Source of the DNA: Limnohabitans parvus II-B4
GTDB taxonomy: Bacteria; Pseudomonadota; Gammaproteobacteria; Burkholderiales; Burkholderiaceae_C
NCBI RefSeq assembly: GCF_003063455.1
Contig: NZ_NESN01000002.1
Coordinates: forward strand, 496,001 to 560,000
DNA: 64,000 bases
Direction: 5' to 3'
The notes under the pieces were generated by a model. It was not told the DNA's origin, made no database searches, and saw only the letters and a list, made by a program, of their open reading frames with translations. The position numbers and the translations under genes are program-made. Below, piece after piece: positions 18,833-28,850 of the stretch; position 1 is the stretch's first letter, and every line of letters starts with the position of its first letter.

Positions 18833-19476
18833 TGCACATGCACGCGCAGACCACGCCCTTTGAAGCGATGCCGCTGTGGCTGCGTTGTTGCCCGTGTGTG
18901 TTCGCGTGGGCGATGGTGTCGGGTGTTGCGCAGGCGCAAGCCCCTGCCAACACCAACATGGCCGAGGCCCAAGTCAACAGCGTGGCCAACCCGAATGCCC
19001 AGTACAGCCGGCCTGAAGTTGCGGCCCTTCGAGGTGCCGTTCCCACAGCACCTGTGCGTTTGCGTGTCTGGGGGTTTGAGGTCTATGACGCGCGTTTGTG
19101 GACGCCTCATGGTTTTCGCCACAGCCAAGCTGCGCAGCACCTGTTTGCGTTGGAGCTGCAATACCTGCGTCGCCTCGAAGGCGCGGCCATCGCCAGCCGA
19201 TCGATCGATGAAATGCGGCGCGTGGGCAGTTTCAGCGATGCCCAAGCGCACAGCTGGCTGGCGGCCATGCGTGAGTTGTTTCCCAACGTGGGGGCGGGAG
19301 AACGCATCACGGGCGTGAATTTGCCGGGAGAAGGCGCGGAATTTTGGGTCAATGGCCTGCGCGTGGGCATGGTGAAAGACCCTGCTTTTGCGCGCTTGTT
19401 TTTTGGCATCTGGCTCGATGAACGCACGTCCGAGCCCAAGATGCGTGCGCAGTTGCTGCAAGGCCTGCAGCCATGA
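18832..19476 (+). CDS. Chalcone-isomerase-like exported protein
   Basis: 214 aa protein with a signal peptide (CVFAWAMVSGVAQAQA) and the chalcone-isomerase-like fold region: RLRVWGFEVYDARLWTP, ALELQYLRRLEG, FPNVGAGERITGVNLPGEGAEFWVNG, FARLFFGIWLDERTSEPKMR. Proteobacterial members of this family are periplasmic or lipid-binding and are not flavonoid enzymes. Its place in this cluster suggests that it binds a fatty acid or lipid. The ATG at 18832 overlaps the preceding TGA by one base; a TTG one codon earlier is the other possibility. It overlaps the next gene by ATGA. Confidence 0.85.
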   Translation: MHMHAQTTPFEAMPLWLRCCPCVFAWAMVSGVAQAQAPANTNMAEAQVNSVANPNAQYSRPEVAALRGAVPTAPVRLRVWGFEVYDARLWTPHGFRHSQAAQHLFALELQYLRRLEGAAIASRSIDEMRRVGSFSDAQAHSWLAAMRELFPNVGAGERITGVNLPGEGAEFWVNGLRVGMVKDPAFARLFFGIWLDERTSEPKMRAQLLQGLQP

Positions 19477-20846
19477 ATACAGCGACCTCGATGGGCGATC
19501 CGGTGTTGTCACGTCAGGCCTTTGCCGCTTATGGTTTGTTGGGCTTTCCGCTCGCCTTTGTGGCCTTGCCTGTCTATGTGCATCTGCCCAATTTGTACGC
19601 CCAACAATACGGCGTGCCGCTGGCGGCTTTGGGTGGGGTGCTCTTGTTCAGCCGCAGCATTGATGCCGTGGTGGACCCGTGGCTTGGTCGCTGGGGTGAC
19701 CGCTTGTACCGCCATTCATGGCGTGCCGTGTGGCTGGCGTCGATGTGCCTGGCGTTGGCTGTGGCGCTGGGGTTTGTGGCCTTGTTTTTCCCGCCTGCGG
19801 CGGCGCTGTCACCCATGGCCTTGCTGGTGTGGGTGGGCGCAGCGCTCACCCTCAGCCACTTGGCCTACAGTGGTTTGTGCATCTTGCACCAAGCTTGGGC
19901 CGCAAGGCAGGGCGGTGGTGGCTTGGCGCAAAGCCGCTGGGTGGCCTGGCGCGAAGGATTTGCTTTGCTGGGTGTGTTGCTGGCATCTGCCCTGCCCGCC
20001 TTCTGGGGTTGGGGGCTGACCACCGCTTTGCTGGCGCTCATGTTGGCGCTGGGCTTGCTCAGCTGGCAACGCACGGTACGCAGGGTTGCACAAGGGCCCG
20101 CAGCCCCTGGCGCCACGGCCTTGAACGCAGGTCAGTCAGCTCGTGTTGTGAATGACACGACCAGCCTCTGGCAGCCCTGGCGGCACGCGGGTTTTCGCCG
20201 CCTGCTGATGGTGTTCATGCTCAACGGTTTGGCCAGTGCGGTGCCTGCGACGCTGGTGTTGTTTTTTGTGCAAGACCGCTTGCAAGCGCCCAAGGCCATG
20301 GAGCCTTTGTTTCTGGGTTTGTATTTCGCCGCCGGGGCGCTGTCGTTTCCACTGTGGCTCAAGGTGATTGACCGCATCGGTTTGCTGCGCACTTGGGCCA
20401 GCGGCATGGCTTTGTCGGTGCTGGCGTTCATCAGCGTGGTCATGTTGGGCGCAGGCGACACCACCGCTTTTTTGGTGGTGTGCGCTGTGTCGGGCATGGC
20501 CTTGGGGGTCGACCTCACAGTGCCCGGTGCCCTGCTCAATCAGCTGATTGATCGCTGCGGCGAGCGGGGTCGCACAGACGGCGCTTTCATGGGCTGGTGG
20601 AATCTGGCCACCAAACTGAATCTGGCCTTGGCGGCAGGTTTGTCGCTGCCTTTGCTGGGTCTTTGGGGTTATGTCCCGGGCCAACAAGACGCCAACGCTG
20701 TGCTGGCGCTGGGCCTGGCCTACGGCCTGCTGCCTTGCGTGCTCAAGCTTCTGGCCGGGCTGGCTTTGTATGTGGGCTTGATGCGCCGACCTGATTTGAT
20801 TTCCGGGCCTGATGCCGCCCATCCTTCGGCGCACCTTTCGGCATGA
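19473..20846 (+). CDS. MFS transporter, GPH (melibiose/sugar-cation symporter-like) family
   Basis: 457 aa protein with about twelve hydrophobic segments. The N-terminal signature FSRSIDAVVDPWLGRWGDR is that of the glycoside-pentoside-hexuronide symporter branch, and DLTVPGALLNQLIDR matches the second-half repeat. In related photo-oxidative clusters a GPH-type transporter is a fixed member and is unlikely to carry sugars; movement of a lipid or oxidised product is inference. ATGA overlap with the upstream gene; 33 bases separate it from the next. Confidence 0.88.
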   Translation: MNTATSMGDPVLSRQAFAAYGLLGFPLAFVALPVYVHLPNLYAQQYGVPLAALGGVLLFSRSIDAVVDPWLGRWGDRLYRHSWRAVWLASMCLALAVALGFVALFFPPAAALSPMALLVWVGAALTLSHLAYSGLCILHQAWAARQGGGGLAQSRWVAWREGFALLGVLLASALPAFWGWGLTTALLALMLALGLLSWQRTVRRVAQGPAAPGATALNAGQSARVVNDTTSLWQPWRHAGFRRLLMVFMLNGLASAVPATLVLFFVQDRLQAPKAMEPLFLGLYFAAGALSFPLWLKVIDRIGLLRTWASGMALSVLAFISVVMLGAGDTTAFLVVCAVSGMALGVDLTVPGALLNQLIDRCGERGRTDGAFMGWWNLATKLNLALAAGLSLPLLGLWGYVPGQQDANAVLALGLAYGLLPCVLKLLAGLALYVGLMRRPDLISGPDAAHPSAHLSA

Positions 20847-20879
20847 AGCCACTTTGACATTCGATAACTGGAGCCCACC

Positions 20880-21473
20880 ATGAGCCCAAACAACGCCCTG
20901 ATTCACCGCCGTTCTGTCTTGACCCGTTTGGCCGCTTTGCCCGTGGTCGCAGCCACGCCGTTCTTGGCCAGCTGTGCCGGACCGCAGGTGCAACAGTACG
21001 CGCAGGAAAAACCGCAACTGGACTTGCGCACCTACTTCACTGGCACCATCGACGCTTGGGGCGTGTTCACCGACCGAAGCGGTCAGGTGGTCAAGCGCTT
21101 CACGGTGGTCATGGACTGCAGCTGGAACGGTGACGAAGGCGTGCTGGACGAAGCCTTTGTGTATTCGGACGGGACGAAGCAACGCCGCATCTGGAGGCTC
21201 AAGGCCGGGCCGAACGGTGCCTATACCGGCCGCGCCGACGACGTGGTGGGAGAGGCCTCGGGCCAAGTCAGCGGCAATGCCTTTCGCTGGGGCTATACGT
21301 TGGCCTTGCCGGTAGACGGCCGAGTTTGGCATGTCGACTTTGACGACTGGATGTACCTGATGGAAAACCGTGTCATGTTGAACAAAGCCACCATGAGCAA
21401 ATGGGGTGTGAAGCTGGGCGAAGTCACCCTGTCGTTCACACGCCGCACACCTTTGCTGGCCACGCCAGGGTGA
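20880..21473 (+). CDS. DUF3833 lipoprotein
   Basis: 197 aa protein of family DUF3833. A Tat/Sec-like leader (RRSVLTRLAALPVVAATPFLA) leads into a lipobox-like FLASCAG with Cys near residue 34, so it is probably a lipid-anchored envelope protein. The core GTIDAWGVFTDRSGQVVKRF, DEAFVYSDG and DFDDWMYLMENRVMLNKA is typical of the family and of a lipocalin-like beta barrel. Function is unknown. It is a constant neighbour of the SDR and NTF2-like genes that follow. Confidence 0.85.
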   Translation: MSPNNALIHRRSVLTRLAALPVVAATPFLASCAGPQVQQYAQEKPQLDLRTYFTGTIDAWGVFTDRSGQVVKRFTVVMDCSWNGDEGVLDEAFVYSDGTKQRRIWRLKAGPNGAYTGRADDVVGEASGQVSGNAFRWGYTLALPVDGRVWHVDFDDWMYLMENRVMLNKATMSKWGVKLGEVTLSFTRRTPLLATPG

Positions 21474-21478
21474 ACAGC

Positions 21479-22336
21479 ATGGCAACAACACCTTCCAATG
21501 CGGCAGCCAACGTGCTGCAAAAAGTCAGCCCCCAGCCCATACCGCAAGCCGCTGTACGCCGCTGGCTTCAATTGAATGTACCGATGACCGACTGGCATGG
21601 TCGCCGCGTTTGGCTGGTTGGGGCTTCTACGGGCATTGGTCTGGCCTGTGCGCAAGCGTTGCGTGCAGCTGGCGCACAGGTGGTTATTTCGGCCCGCAAC
21701 CCGCAAGGTGTGCAGGATTGGGCCACGCAAGATGCGGGTGTGCAGTGGCGCGCACTGGATGTGGGCGAACACGCTGACGTCCAGGCTACCGCACGCGCCA
21801 TTCTGGCCGAAGGCCCGCTGGACTTGGTCGTTTACGCCGCCGGTTATTACCGTGCCCAACGTGCCACAGCCATGAATTTGGAAGACTTGCTGCAACACGA
21901 CAAGGTCAATTACCAAGGAGCCCTGCAAGTCATCCATGCGGTATTGCCTGCCATGTTGGCTCGACAAAGCGGGCACATCAGCGTGCTCAGCAGCGTGGCG
22001 GGTTGGCGCGGACTGCCCAATGGCTTGGCCTACGGCCCGACCAAGGCGGCGCTCACTCACTTGGCTGAAACGCTGTACATGGACTTGCAGGACCGGGGCA
22101 TTGGCGTGAGTGTGGTGAACCCGGGTTTTGTGGCCACGCCGCTCACCGCGCAAAACCAGTTCAGCATGCCTGCCCTCATCCGCCCCGAAGAAGCGGCGCG
22201 TCAAATGCTCAAAGGCTGGGCCCAAGGCCAGTTCGACATCCACTTTCCCAAGCGCTTCACGCTGTGGCTCAAGCTGTTGCGCCTGCTGCCTTATCGTCTT
22301 TATTTTCCATTGGTGCGCAAATTCACGGGCCTGTAA
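21479..22336 (+). CDS. SDR family NAD(P)-dependent oxidoreductase
   Basis: 285 aa short-chain dehydrogenase/reductase. The Rossmann motif GASTGIGLACAQAL, the NAG-equivalent VYAAGYYR, the catalytic Ser in SVLSSVAG and the Tyr/Lys pair in YGPTKAALTHL are all present. The C-terminal hydrophobic/basic stretch (FTLWLKLLRLLPYRLYFPLVRK) suggests membrane association, fitting a lipid substrate. The ATG at 21479 has an AGGGTGA ribosome-binding site. A GTG at 21470 that overlaps the DUF3833 stop is an alternative but lacks a good site. Confidence 0.9.
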   Translation: MATTPSNAAANVLQKVSPQPIPQAAVRRWLQLNVPMTDWHGRRVWLVGASTGIGLACAQALRAAGAQVVISARNPQGVQDWATQDAGVQWRALDVGEHADVQATARAILAEGPLDLVVYAAGYYRAQRATAMNLEDLLQHDKVNYQGALQVIHAVLPAMLARQSGHISVLSSVAGWRGLPNGLAYGPTKAALTHLAETLYMDLQDRGIGVSVVNPGFVATPLTAQNQFSMPALIRPEEAARQMLKGWAQGQFDIHFPKRFTLWLKLLRLLPYRLYFPLVRKFTGL

Positions 22337-22356
22337 GCCTGAATTGAAAGTCTTTC

Positions 22357-22791
22357 ATGGACACCCGACAAGTCACGCAAAATCTGGCCACATTTTTTGA
22401 AACGCTTTCACCCCAAAGCGTGTCGCAGCTGCACACGCTCTACGATGCGCTAGCCACGTTCAAAGACCCTTTCAACGAGGTGCAAGGCTTGCCTGAGATC
22501 GAGCGCATTTTTCGGCACATGTACGGCGCACTTGACCAGCCGCACTTCGTCATCACCGGTCAGTTGGTCGATGGTGCGCAAGCCTTTCTGACCTGGGAGT
22601 TCCGTTTTCGCTTCAAGCGGTTTGACACCACCACTTTGCAAACCGTGCGCGGCGCAAGCCATGTGGCTTTCAATGAACAAGGCTTGGTGACCTTGCACCG
22701 TGACTATTGGGACGCGGCGGAAGAACTGTATGAGAAATTGCCGTTGGTGGGTGGCTTGATGCGTTGGCTCAAAAAACAGGCCAACAGCTGA
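22357..22791 (+). CDS. Nuclear transport factor 2 (SnoaL-like) family protein
   Basis: 144 aa cytoplasmic protein with an NTF2-like cone fold pattern: LHTLYDALATFKDPFNEVQG near the N terminus and HVAFNEQGLVTLHRDYWDAAEELYEKLP near the end. Such proteins bind or isomerise small hydrophobic ligands. It starts 20 bases after the SDR stop and is the last gene of the plus-strand cluster. In related clusters it is adjacent to the same SDR and DUF3833 genes. Confidence 0.85.
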   Translation: MDTRQVTQNLATFFETLSPQSVSQLHTLYDALATFKDPFNEVQGLPEIERIFRHMYGALDQPHFVITGQLVDGAQAFLTWEFRFRFKRFDTTTLQTVRGASHVAFNEQGLVTLHRDYWDAAEELYEKLPLVGGLMRWLKKQANS

Positions 22792-22834
22792 AGACGCGGT
22801 TGTCTGTTCGGCCTTGTGGTTTGCCGCAGGCCGA

Positions 22835-23449
22835 TCAGCCCGGCAAACTGTCTACAAAGCTCGGCCGTTGCGCCAGCTTGTCATAAAGCTTGTGCAGGTT
22901 GGGGTAAGGCGTGCGCCAGTCGATTTGCGGGAAGCGGAAGTCCAGATAGCCCACGGCACAGCCCACTGCGATGTCAGACAATGTCAGGTGGATGCCGGAG
23001 CAAAAGGGTTTGTCACCCAGACCGTTGTTCATGGCACGCAGAGCGTGTTGAATTTTGTCCAACTGGCGATCAATCCAGGCTTGGCTGCGTTGGCTCTCTT
23101 GGCGCTCGGTCCAGACTGCTTCCATGCGGGCCAGCAAGGCCGCATCCAGCAGGCCATCGGCCAAGGCTTCCCATGTTTTGACTTCGGCGCGTTCACGACC
23201 TGCTGTGGGGATCAGCTTGCCCACAGGCGACAAGGTGTCCAAGTACTCGACGATCACCCGCGAGTCGAACACCGCTTCACCGCCTTCCATCACCAAGCAC
23301 GGCACCTTGCCCAAGGGGTTGGTGGCGTGAATGCTGGTCTGTGCAGACCAAACATCTTCGGTGACAAACTGGTAGTCCAGTTTTTTCTCGGCCATGACGA
23401 TGCGCACCTTGCGGACATAGGGACTGGTGATGGAGCCGATGAGTTTCAT
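22835..23449 (-). CDS. Glutathione S-transferase family protein
   Basis: 204 aa GST with the thioredoxin-like N-terminal domain (KLIGSITSPYVRKVRIVMAEK, then NPLGKVPCLVMEGGEAVFDSRVIVEYLD with the cis-Pro and the Glu/Ser-type glutathione contacts) and an all-helical C-terminal domain (LTLSDIAVGCAVGYLDFR). It resembles the YibF/uncharacterised bacterial type. The active-site residue is likely Ser8 or Ser-Pro in TSPYVRK. It is divergent from purB, with about 120 bases between, and convergent with the lipid cluster. Confidence 0.9.
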   Translation of the reverse strand: MKLIGSITSPYVRKVRIVMAEKKLDYQFVTEDVWSAQTSIHATNPLGKVPCLVMEGGEAVFDSRVIVEYLDTLSPVGKLIPTAGRERAEVKTWEALADGLLDAALLARMEAVWTERQESQRSQAWIDRQLDKIQHALRAMNNGLGDKPFCSGIHLTLSDIAVGCAVGYLDFRFPQIDWRTPYPNLHKLYDKLAQRPSFVDSLPG

Positions 23450-23520
23450 AAATGGATGTGTCGGTGCAGGATGGCTGCTGATTCTAGAGGTTTGGACTCG
23501 CTGTCACTGACAGAAACTGA

Positions 23521-24969
<1,449 letters not shown>

Positions 24970-24992
24970 AGTCGTTGTTTTAAGTTTTTGTC

Positions 24993-25012
24993 ACCCCCGT
25001 GAAAACGGGGGT
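24993..25012 (+). terminator. Stable GAAA-tetraloop hairpin downstream of purB
   Basis: ACCCCCGT (24993-25000), loop GAAA and ACGGGGGT (25005-25012) form a perfect 8-bp stem. It has no clean T-run after it on the plus strand, so it is either a weak terminator or RNA-stabilising hairpin, or the arm of a repeat unit adjoining the dRS3-like copy at 25029. Confidence 0.4.
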
Positions 25013-25028
25013 CTATACCTGCTTCCAA

Positions 25029-25056
25029 GATGGATCCCCGCTTTCGCAGGGATGAC
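25029..25056 (+). repeat. Dispersed dRS3-like palindromic repeat, copy B
   Basis: GATGGATCCCC-core-CAGGGATGAC, 25 of 28 positions identical to copy A at 12915-12942. It lies between purB and yaeQ, partly within what would be the yaeQ leader. Confidence 0.7.
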
Positions 25057-25090
25057 ATCCAACAGGTCTTCACCGTGTTCTGGACGTCCT

Positions 25091-25651
25091 ATGGCCCTCA
25101 AATCCACCATCTACAAAGCCAACCTGTCGATCGCTGACATCGATCACAGCTATTACGAAGACCACCAGCTCACGCTGGCGCGTCACCCCAGCGAGACCGA
25201 CGAGCGCATGATGATCCGCCTGCTGGCGCTGGCCATCAACGCCTACAAGCTGCAAGCCGTGTGCAACGGCGACGGCAAGCTGGCCTTTGGCGCGGGCTTG
25301 TCCGACCCGGATGACCCGGACGTCAGCCTGCGCGACTTCACGGGCCAGACCCGCATGTGGATCGAAGTCGGTCAACCCGAAGACAAGCCGATCATGAAAG
25401 CCTGCCAGAAGGCCGACGAAGTGTTGCTGTATTGCTTCAACCACGCGGCTGAAGTCTGGTGGAAGGGCATCGAGACCAAGCTGACGCGACTGGACAAACT
25501 GCAGGTTTGGCGCGTGCCCACCGAGCGTTCACAAGAGCTGGCGCAGCTGGCCGAGCGCAGCATGCAATTGCAGGCCACGGTGCAAGAAGGCAGCGTGACC
25601 TTCAGCAGCGACAAGGGCAGCGTGCACATCGAGCTGCAACGCTGGAAGTAA
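25091..25651 (+). CDS. yaeQ: YaeQ family protein
   Basis: 186 aa protein of the YaeQ family, which has a PD-(D/E)xK nuclease-like fold but no established activity. The N-terminal MALKSTIYKANLSIADIDHS and the following ARHPSETDERMMIRLLALA are family hallmarks, and YNHAAEVWWKG-like (here CFNHAAEVWWKGIE) is the conserved core. The length is close to the 181 aa E. coli protein. The ATG at 25091 is chosen because the conserved family starts there; an in-frame extension back to 24932 runs through repeat DNA. Confidence 0.92.
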   Translation: MALKSTIYKANLSIADIDHSYYEDHQLTLARHPSETDERMMIRLLALAINAYKLQAVCNGDGKLAFGAGLSDPDDPDVSLRDFTGQTRMWIEVGQPEDKPIMKACQKADEVLLYCFNHAAEVWWKGIETKLTRLDKLQVWRVPTERSQELAQLAERSMQLQATVQEGSVTFSSDKGSVHIELQRWK

Positions 25652-25672
25652 AGTAAACCCACAGCGATACAG

Positions 25673-25700
25673 GTCATCCCGGACTTGATCCGGGATCCAT
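25673..25700. repeat. Dispersed dRS3-like palindromic repeat, copy C (inverted)
   Basis: On the minus strand it reads ATGGATCCC, then a different core containing GGATCAAGTCC, then GGGATGAC. It shares the ends of copies A and B but carries another core. It lies between the convergent ends of yaeQ and the DUF3717 gene. Confidence 0.6.
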
Positions 25701-25703
25701 GCC

Positions 25704-26171
25704 TCAGTCGGCAGCTTTCAGGTCCAGTTTGCTTTGCGCTTCCGCTGCCGCCTTGGCCCAATGGCGCTCTTCAGCGGCGCGTTCGGCATATTTGTTGAAA
25801 CGCCACGAGGTGCCGTCGACCGTGATGCGGTGCCATACGGCGCGTTTTTCACCGGGGGTCATCTCGGTCCACAGCTGCACTTCTTCAAAACTTCGGCCAC
25901 AGCCTTTGCAGGTTTCATCGCCTTGGCTGGTCGAACAAATGGCAATGCAAGGCGTGTCGGGCGTGGTGGCGTACCAGTCCTGCCAGGCTTCGGCTGCCGC
26001 CAGCGGCAGCGTGAACTCGTCGGCCAGGTCGTGCTTGTAATAAACCATCAGTGCATACACCTCGGCCAGCGCACGCAGTTCGCGTGGCAATGTGACCCCA
26101 TCGGGTGAGGGGTTCTTGATGCGCCAGTGGTTGATGGCGGCTTCGATGTCGGTGATGTGTATTCCGGCCAT
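25704..26171 (-). CDS. DUF3717 and DUF1289 two-domain protein
   Basis: 155 aa. The N-terminal half (HITDIEAAINHWRIKNPSPD, LAEVYALMVYYKH) matches DUF3717, a betaproteobacterial family. The C-terminal half PCIAICSTSQGDETCKGCGRS with EVQLWTEMTPGEKRAVW matches DUF1289, a small Cys-rich domain (Cys near residues 74, 78, 88 and 91) that probably binds a metal. Both are of unknown function, and the join is a real fusion in one frame. The gene is divergent from the riboswitch-led TerC gene. Confidence 0.85.
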   Translation of the reverse strand: MAGIHITDIEAAINHWRIKNPSPDGVTLPRELRALAEVYALMVYYKHDLADEFTLPLAAAEAWQDWYATTPDTPCIAICSTSQGDETCKGCGRSFEEVQLWTEMTPGEKRAVWHRITVDGTSWRFNKYAERAAEERHWAKAAAEAQSKLDLKAAD

Positions 26172-26290
26172 GGTGTGTGAGGAGCAGGTCGGCGATCATA
26201 GCGCCTTCACCCCGATCAGAAGCTTGTGGGGTGAACAGTCAATTCCCCCAAAACTTAAAAGGTAAAACAAAAATAAGGTTTAATTCAGTC

Positions 26291-26416
26291 CAGAAGGGGA
26301 GTAGCTCCCTGTTGCCGAGGCCTGCAAAGGGCCCCGGTTTTGGTAAGCCGTCAATACGTAGCGCAAGCTTCCGGTTTACCAGGCACAAGCCCAGCTTGTT
26401 GCTGAGCAAGACCTTC
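26291..26416 (+). promoter_or_regulatory. yybP-ykoY manganese riboswitch
   Basis: The leader of the TerC gene carries both conserved blocks of the yybP-ykoY (Mn2+) aptamer: AAGGGGAGTAGCTCC at about 26294-26308 and GAGCAAGACCTTC at about 26404-26416, brought together by intervening hairpins (GGGCCCCGG region and GCAAGC/CCAGCTTG region). This motif commonly controls TerC/YjbE-type exporters by sensing Mn2+. About 110 bases of expression platform follow before the start codon at 26526. No other gene lies in the 26172-26525 gap. Confidence 0.88.
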
Positions 26417-26525
26417 GATCCAAGCCTGTCAAGGGTGGGTCGATCTTGTTGCATACGGCATGTCTGCTGTCTGCACATTCCCGACTCCCTCCAAGCAGGT
26501 TCAACACATTGAACCGGAGTCTTCC

Positions 26526-27212
26526 ATGGAATTTTTATCGGCACCTTGGTGGTCGGCATTGCTGGCCATCATCTTGATTGACCTTGTACTGGCGGGTGAC
26601 AACGCCATCGTGATCGCTCTGGCGGCCCGCAGCTTGCCTGCCGACTTGCAAAAGAAAGCCATTTTTTGGGGCACCGTGGGTGCCATTGCCGTGCGCGGCG
26701 TCATGACCATTGGCGTGGTCTGGCTTCTGCAGATTCCCGGCCTCATGCTGGCTGGTGGTTTGGGCTTGCTTTGGGTGGCTTACAAACTGTTGGCCGATAC
26801 GGGCAACGACGACGAACACGGGCCCGTGGCCAGCACTTTTTGGGGCGCCATGAAAACCATCGTCGTGGCCGATGCTTTGATGGGCGTTGACAACGTCTTG
26901 GGTGTGGCAGGTGCTGCACACGGCGCTTGGGACCTGGTGATCATTGGTTTGTTGATCAGCGTGCCGATTGTGGTGTTTGGCAGCTCGGTGGTGCTCAAGC
27001 TGGTCGAGCGGTTCCCGATCATCATCCAGTTGGGTGCCGCCGTTTTGGCGTTCACTGCCGCCAAGATGGTGGTGACGGAGCCTTTGCTCGACAGCTTTTT
27101 TGACGCGCCTTCGCAGGCCGTCTGGCGTTGGGCTGTTTATGTGTTGGCCGTCGTTGCAGTCTTGGGCGCGGGTTGGCTGACTGCGCGCAAAACGCAAGCC
27201 AGCGCAGGCTGA
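26526..27212 (+). CDS. TerC family (YjbE-type) integral membrane protein, probable Mn2+ exporter
   Basis: 228 aa membrane protein with seven predicted helices. The two TerC signature aspartate motifs are LIDLVLAGDNAIVIALAAR (residues about 18-36) and VADALMGVDNVLGVAGAA. Members under yybP-ykoY control export manganese, or load it into exported proteins. The riboswitch just upstream supports this role here. The start has a CGGAG ribosome-binding site. A second TerC paralogue without this leader is at 32651-33367. It is convergent with the protease gene, 6 bases apart. Confidence 0.93.
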   Translation: MEFLSAPWWSALLAIILIDLVLAGDNAIVIALAARSLPADLQKKAIFWGTVGAIAVRGVMTIGVVWLLQIPGLMLAGGLGLLWVAYKLLADTGNDDEHGPVASTFWGAMKTIVVADALMGVDNVLGVAGAAHGAWDLVIIGLLISVPIVVFGSSVVLKLVERFPIIIQLGAAVLAFTAAKMVVTEPLLDSFFDAPSQAVWRWAVYVLAVVAVLGAGWLTARKTQASAG

Positions 27213-27218
27213 GTCCCA

Positions 27219-28808
27219 TCAGCGCTCGGCCTGCATCTCCCGGATCTGGCTTTGTACTTGCCGCAGCCGGGTGTCCACAATCGATGCTTCAATGTGGTCG
27301 CCCGGTTGCAGGCGGTTGTTTTTGGCCCAGTCTTGCGCAGCCCTGAAGCGATCCACGGCACCCGACCAGTCCATGCGGGCCATCTGGGCTTCACCCTCGG
27401 CGCGCAGCGAAGCCAGCGTTTGGCCTTGTAATGCCAGCATGCTGGCCAGGGTGTTCCAAGCTTGCCCATCGTGCGGTGCCTGGGTGACTTGTTCGCGCAA
27501 CTGCCGTGTGATGTCGGCGCGCATTGGATGCGCAGGAAGCCGCAGCAAAGCCTGCGCTGTCGCCAAGAGTTCCGGGCGTTGTGGGGTTTTTCCACCCAAA
27601 GTCTGAAACACCTGCAGGGCAGCACCAAAGCGCTCTTGTTTGGTGGCCACTTCGGCCTGAAGCAAAGTCACCAAGCGACTGGCGTCTGTGGCCTGCGGTC
27701 CCGCTTGCAATACAAATTGCGACAGGGTTTGCCATGTGCGTTCAGCGGCGGCTGTATCGCGCAATTGCAAGTGGGCCAATGTGGCGGCGTACAAAGCCCC
27801 CGCTTTTTGCGTAGCAGATGCCTGCGCCGAGGTGGCCTTGCTGTCTTGTGTCCAGGCTCTCAAGGCCTCCACACTGTTTTGCGACATCACCCGCGCACGG
27901 GCGGCCAGCATGGCTTGCGCCAAGTCCGCTGGCGCACGCGAAGTGCTGCTGCCCAGCTGCAAGCGCGCCTGCATGTCGGCGATGCGCTCGGTGGTCAAAG
28001 GGTGGCTGCGCAGGTAAGGAAAAGCGCCGTTGTCGTTCACACCCGCGGCTTGTTGCAGTTTGGCAAACATGCCCACAAAGCCTTGTGCGTCATAACCGGC
28101 ATCGGTCAGCACGCCGAAACCCACGCGGTCGGCTTCCCGCTCCATGTCGCGTGAATAGCTCAGCTGCGACTGGATGGCAGCCGCCTGGCCACCCACGATC
28201 AGGCCTTGAGCGGCTTGCGGGTTCTTGCTGATGGCCAGCGCCCCCAGAATCATCGAGCCAATGACCAAGGGCGTCATCTTGCCCTGCTCGTCCATGGACC
28301 GCGCAATGTGGCGTTGCGTGACGTGGCTCAACTCGTGCGCCAGCACAGAAGCCAGTTCATCGTTGGAGCCGACCACCGCGATCAAGCCCAAATGCACACC
28401 CAAATAGCCGCCGGGCAAGGCAAACGCGTTCACCGACCGATCACGACCCAGCAAAATGCGCCACGCAAAACGCTCTTGCAAATCGGGTGAAAGTTCTCCG
28501 CGTGCCGCTGCCGCTTTGATCAAGGGTGCCCACAGGCGCTGAATGTATTCGTCCAGAACCGGGTCTTCCAGGTAATCCGGGTCGCGGTACAACTCGCGTG
28601 CAATGCGGTCACCCAGTTTGCGCTCGGCACTGAGTGAGATGCCTTCGCTGTTGCCCAGGGAGGGCAATGCGTTGGTCTGGGTTCTGGCAGGCTGTAGGCC
28701 CAAGGTGCCCAGCAGCAAAACCAGCATCAGTTGAGAGGGGCGGAATATGTTTTTCAAGGTGATCGACGTCCCGTGGATTGACCTGTTGGTGGCCGTATGA
28801 TGCGCCAT
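27219..28808 (-). CDS. M48 family metalloprotease with TPR domain (BepA/YfgC-like)
   Basis: 529 aa periplasmic zinc protease of the BepA type, which degrades or helps assemble outer-membrane proteins including LptD. It has a signal sequence ([18 protein letters not shown]) and then the peptidase domain with the zinc motif HELSH near residue 158 (third ligand expected in [11 protein letters not shown]). Helical TPR-like repeats run from about residue 300 to the end ([36 protein letters not shown]). The ATG at 28808 is chosen; a TTG at 28817 is in frame. The gene is divergent from moaC. Confidence 0.93.
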   Translation of the reverse strand: MAHHTATNRSIHGTSITLKNIFRPSQLMLVLLLGTLGLQPARTQTNALPSLGNSEGISLSAERKLGDRIARELYRDPDYLEDPVLDEYIQRLWAPLIKAAAARGELSPDLQERFAWRILLGRDRSVNAFALPGGYLGVHLGLIAVVGSNDELASVLAHELSHVTQRHIARSMDEQGKMTPLVIGSMILGALAISKNPQAAQGLIVGGQAAAIQSQLSYSRDMEREADRVGFGVLTDAGYDAQGFVGMFAKLQQAAGVNDNGAFPYLRSHPLTTERIADMQARLQLGSSTSRAPADLAQAMLAARARVMSQNSVEALRAWTQDSKATSAQASATQKAGALYAATLAHLQLRDTAAAERTWQTLSQFVLQAGPQATDASRLVTLLQAEVATKQERFGAALQVFQTLGGKTPQRPELLATAQALLRLPAHPMRADITRQLREQVTQAPHDGQAWNTLASMLALQGQTLASLRAEGEAQMARMDWSGAVDRFRAAQDWAKNNRLQPGDHIEASIVDTRLRQVQSQIREMQAER

Positions 28809-28850
28809 TCTTGTCAACCTTTTGTAAATGGTTTTTTACCAAGCACAGCC

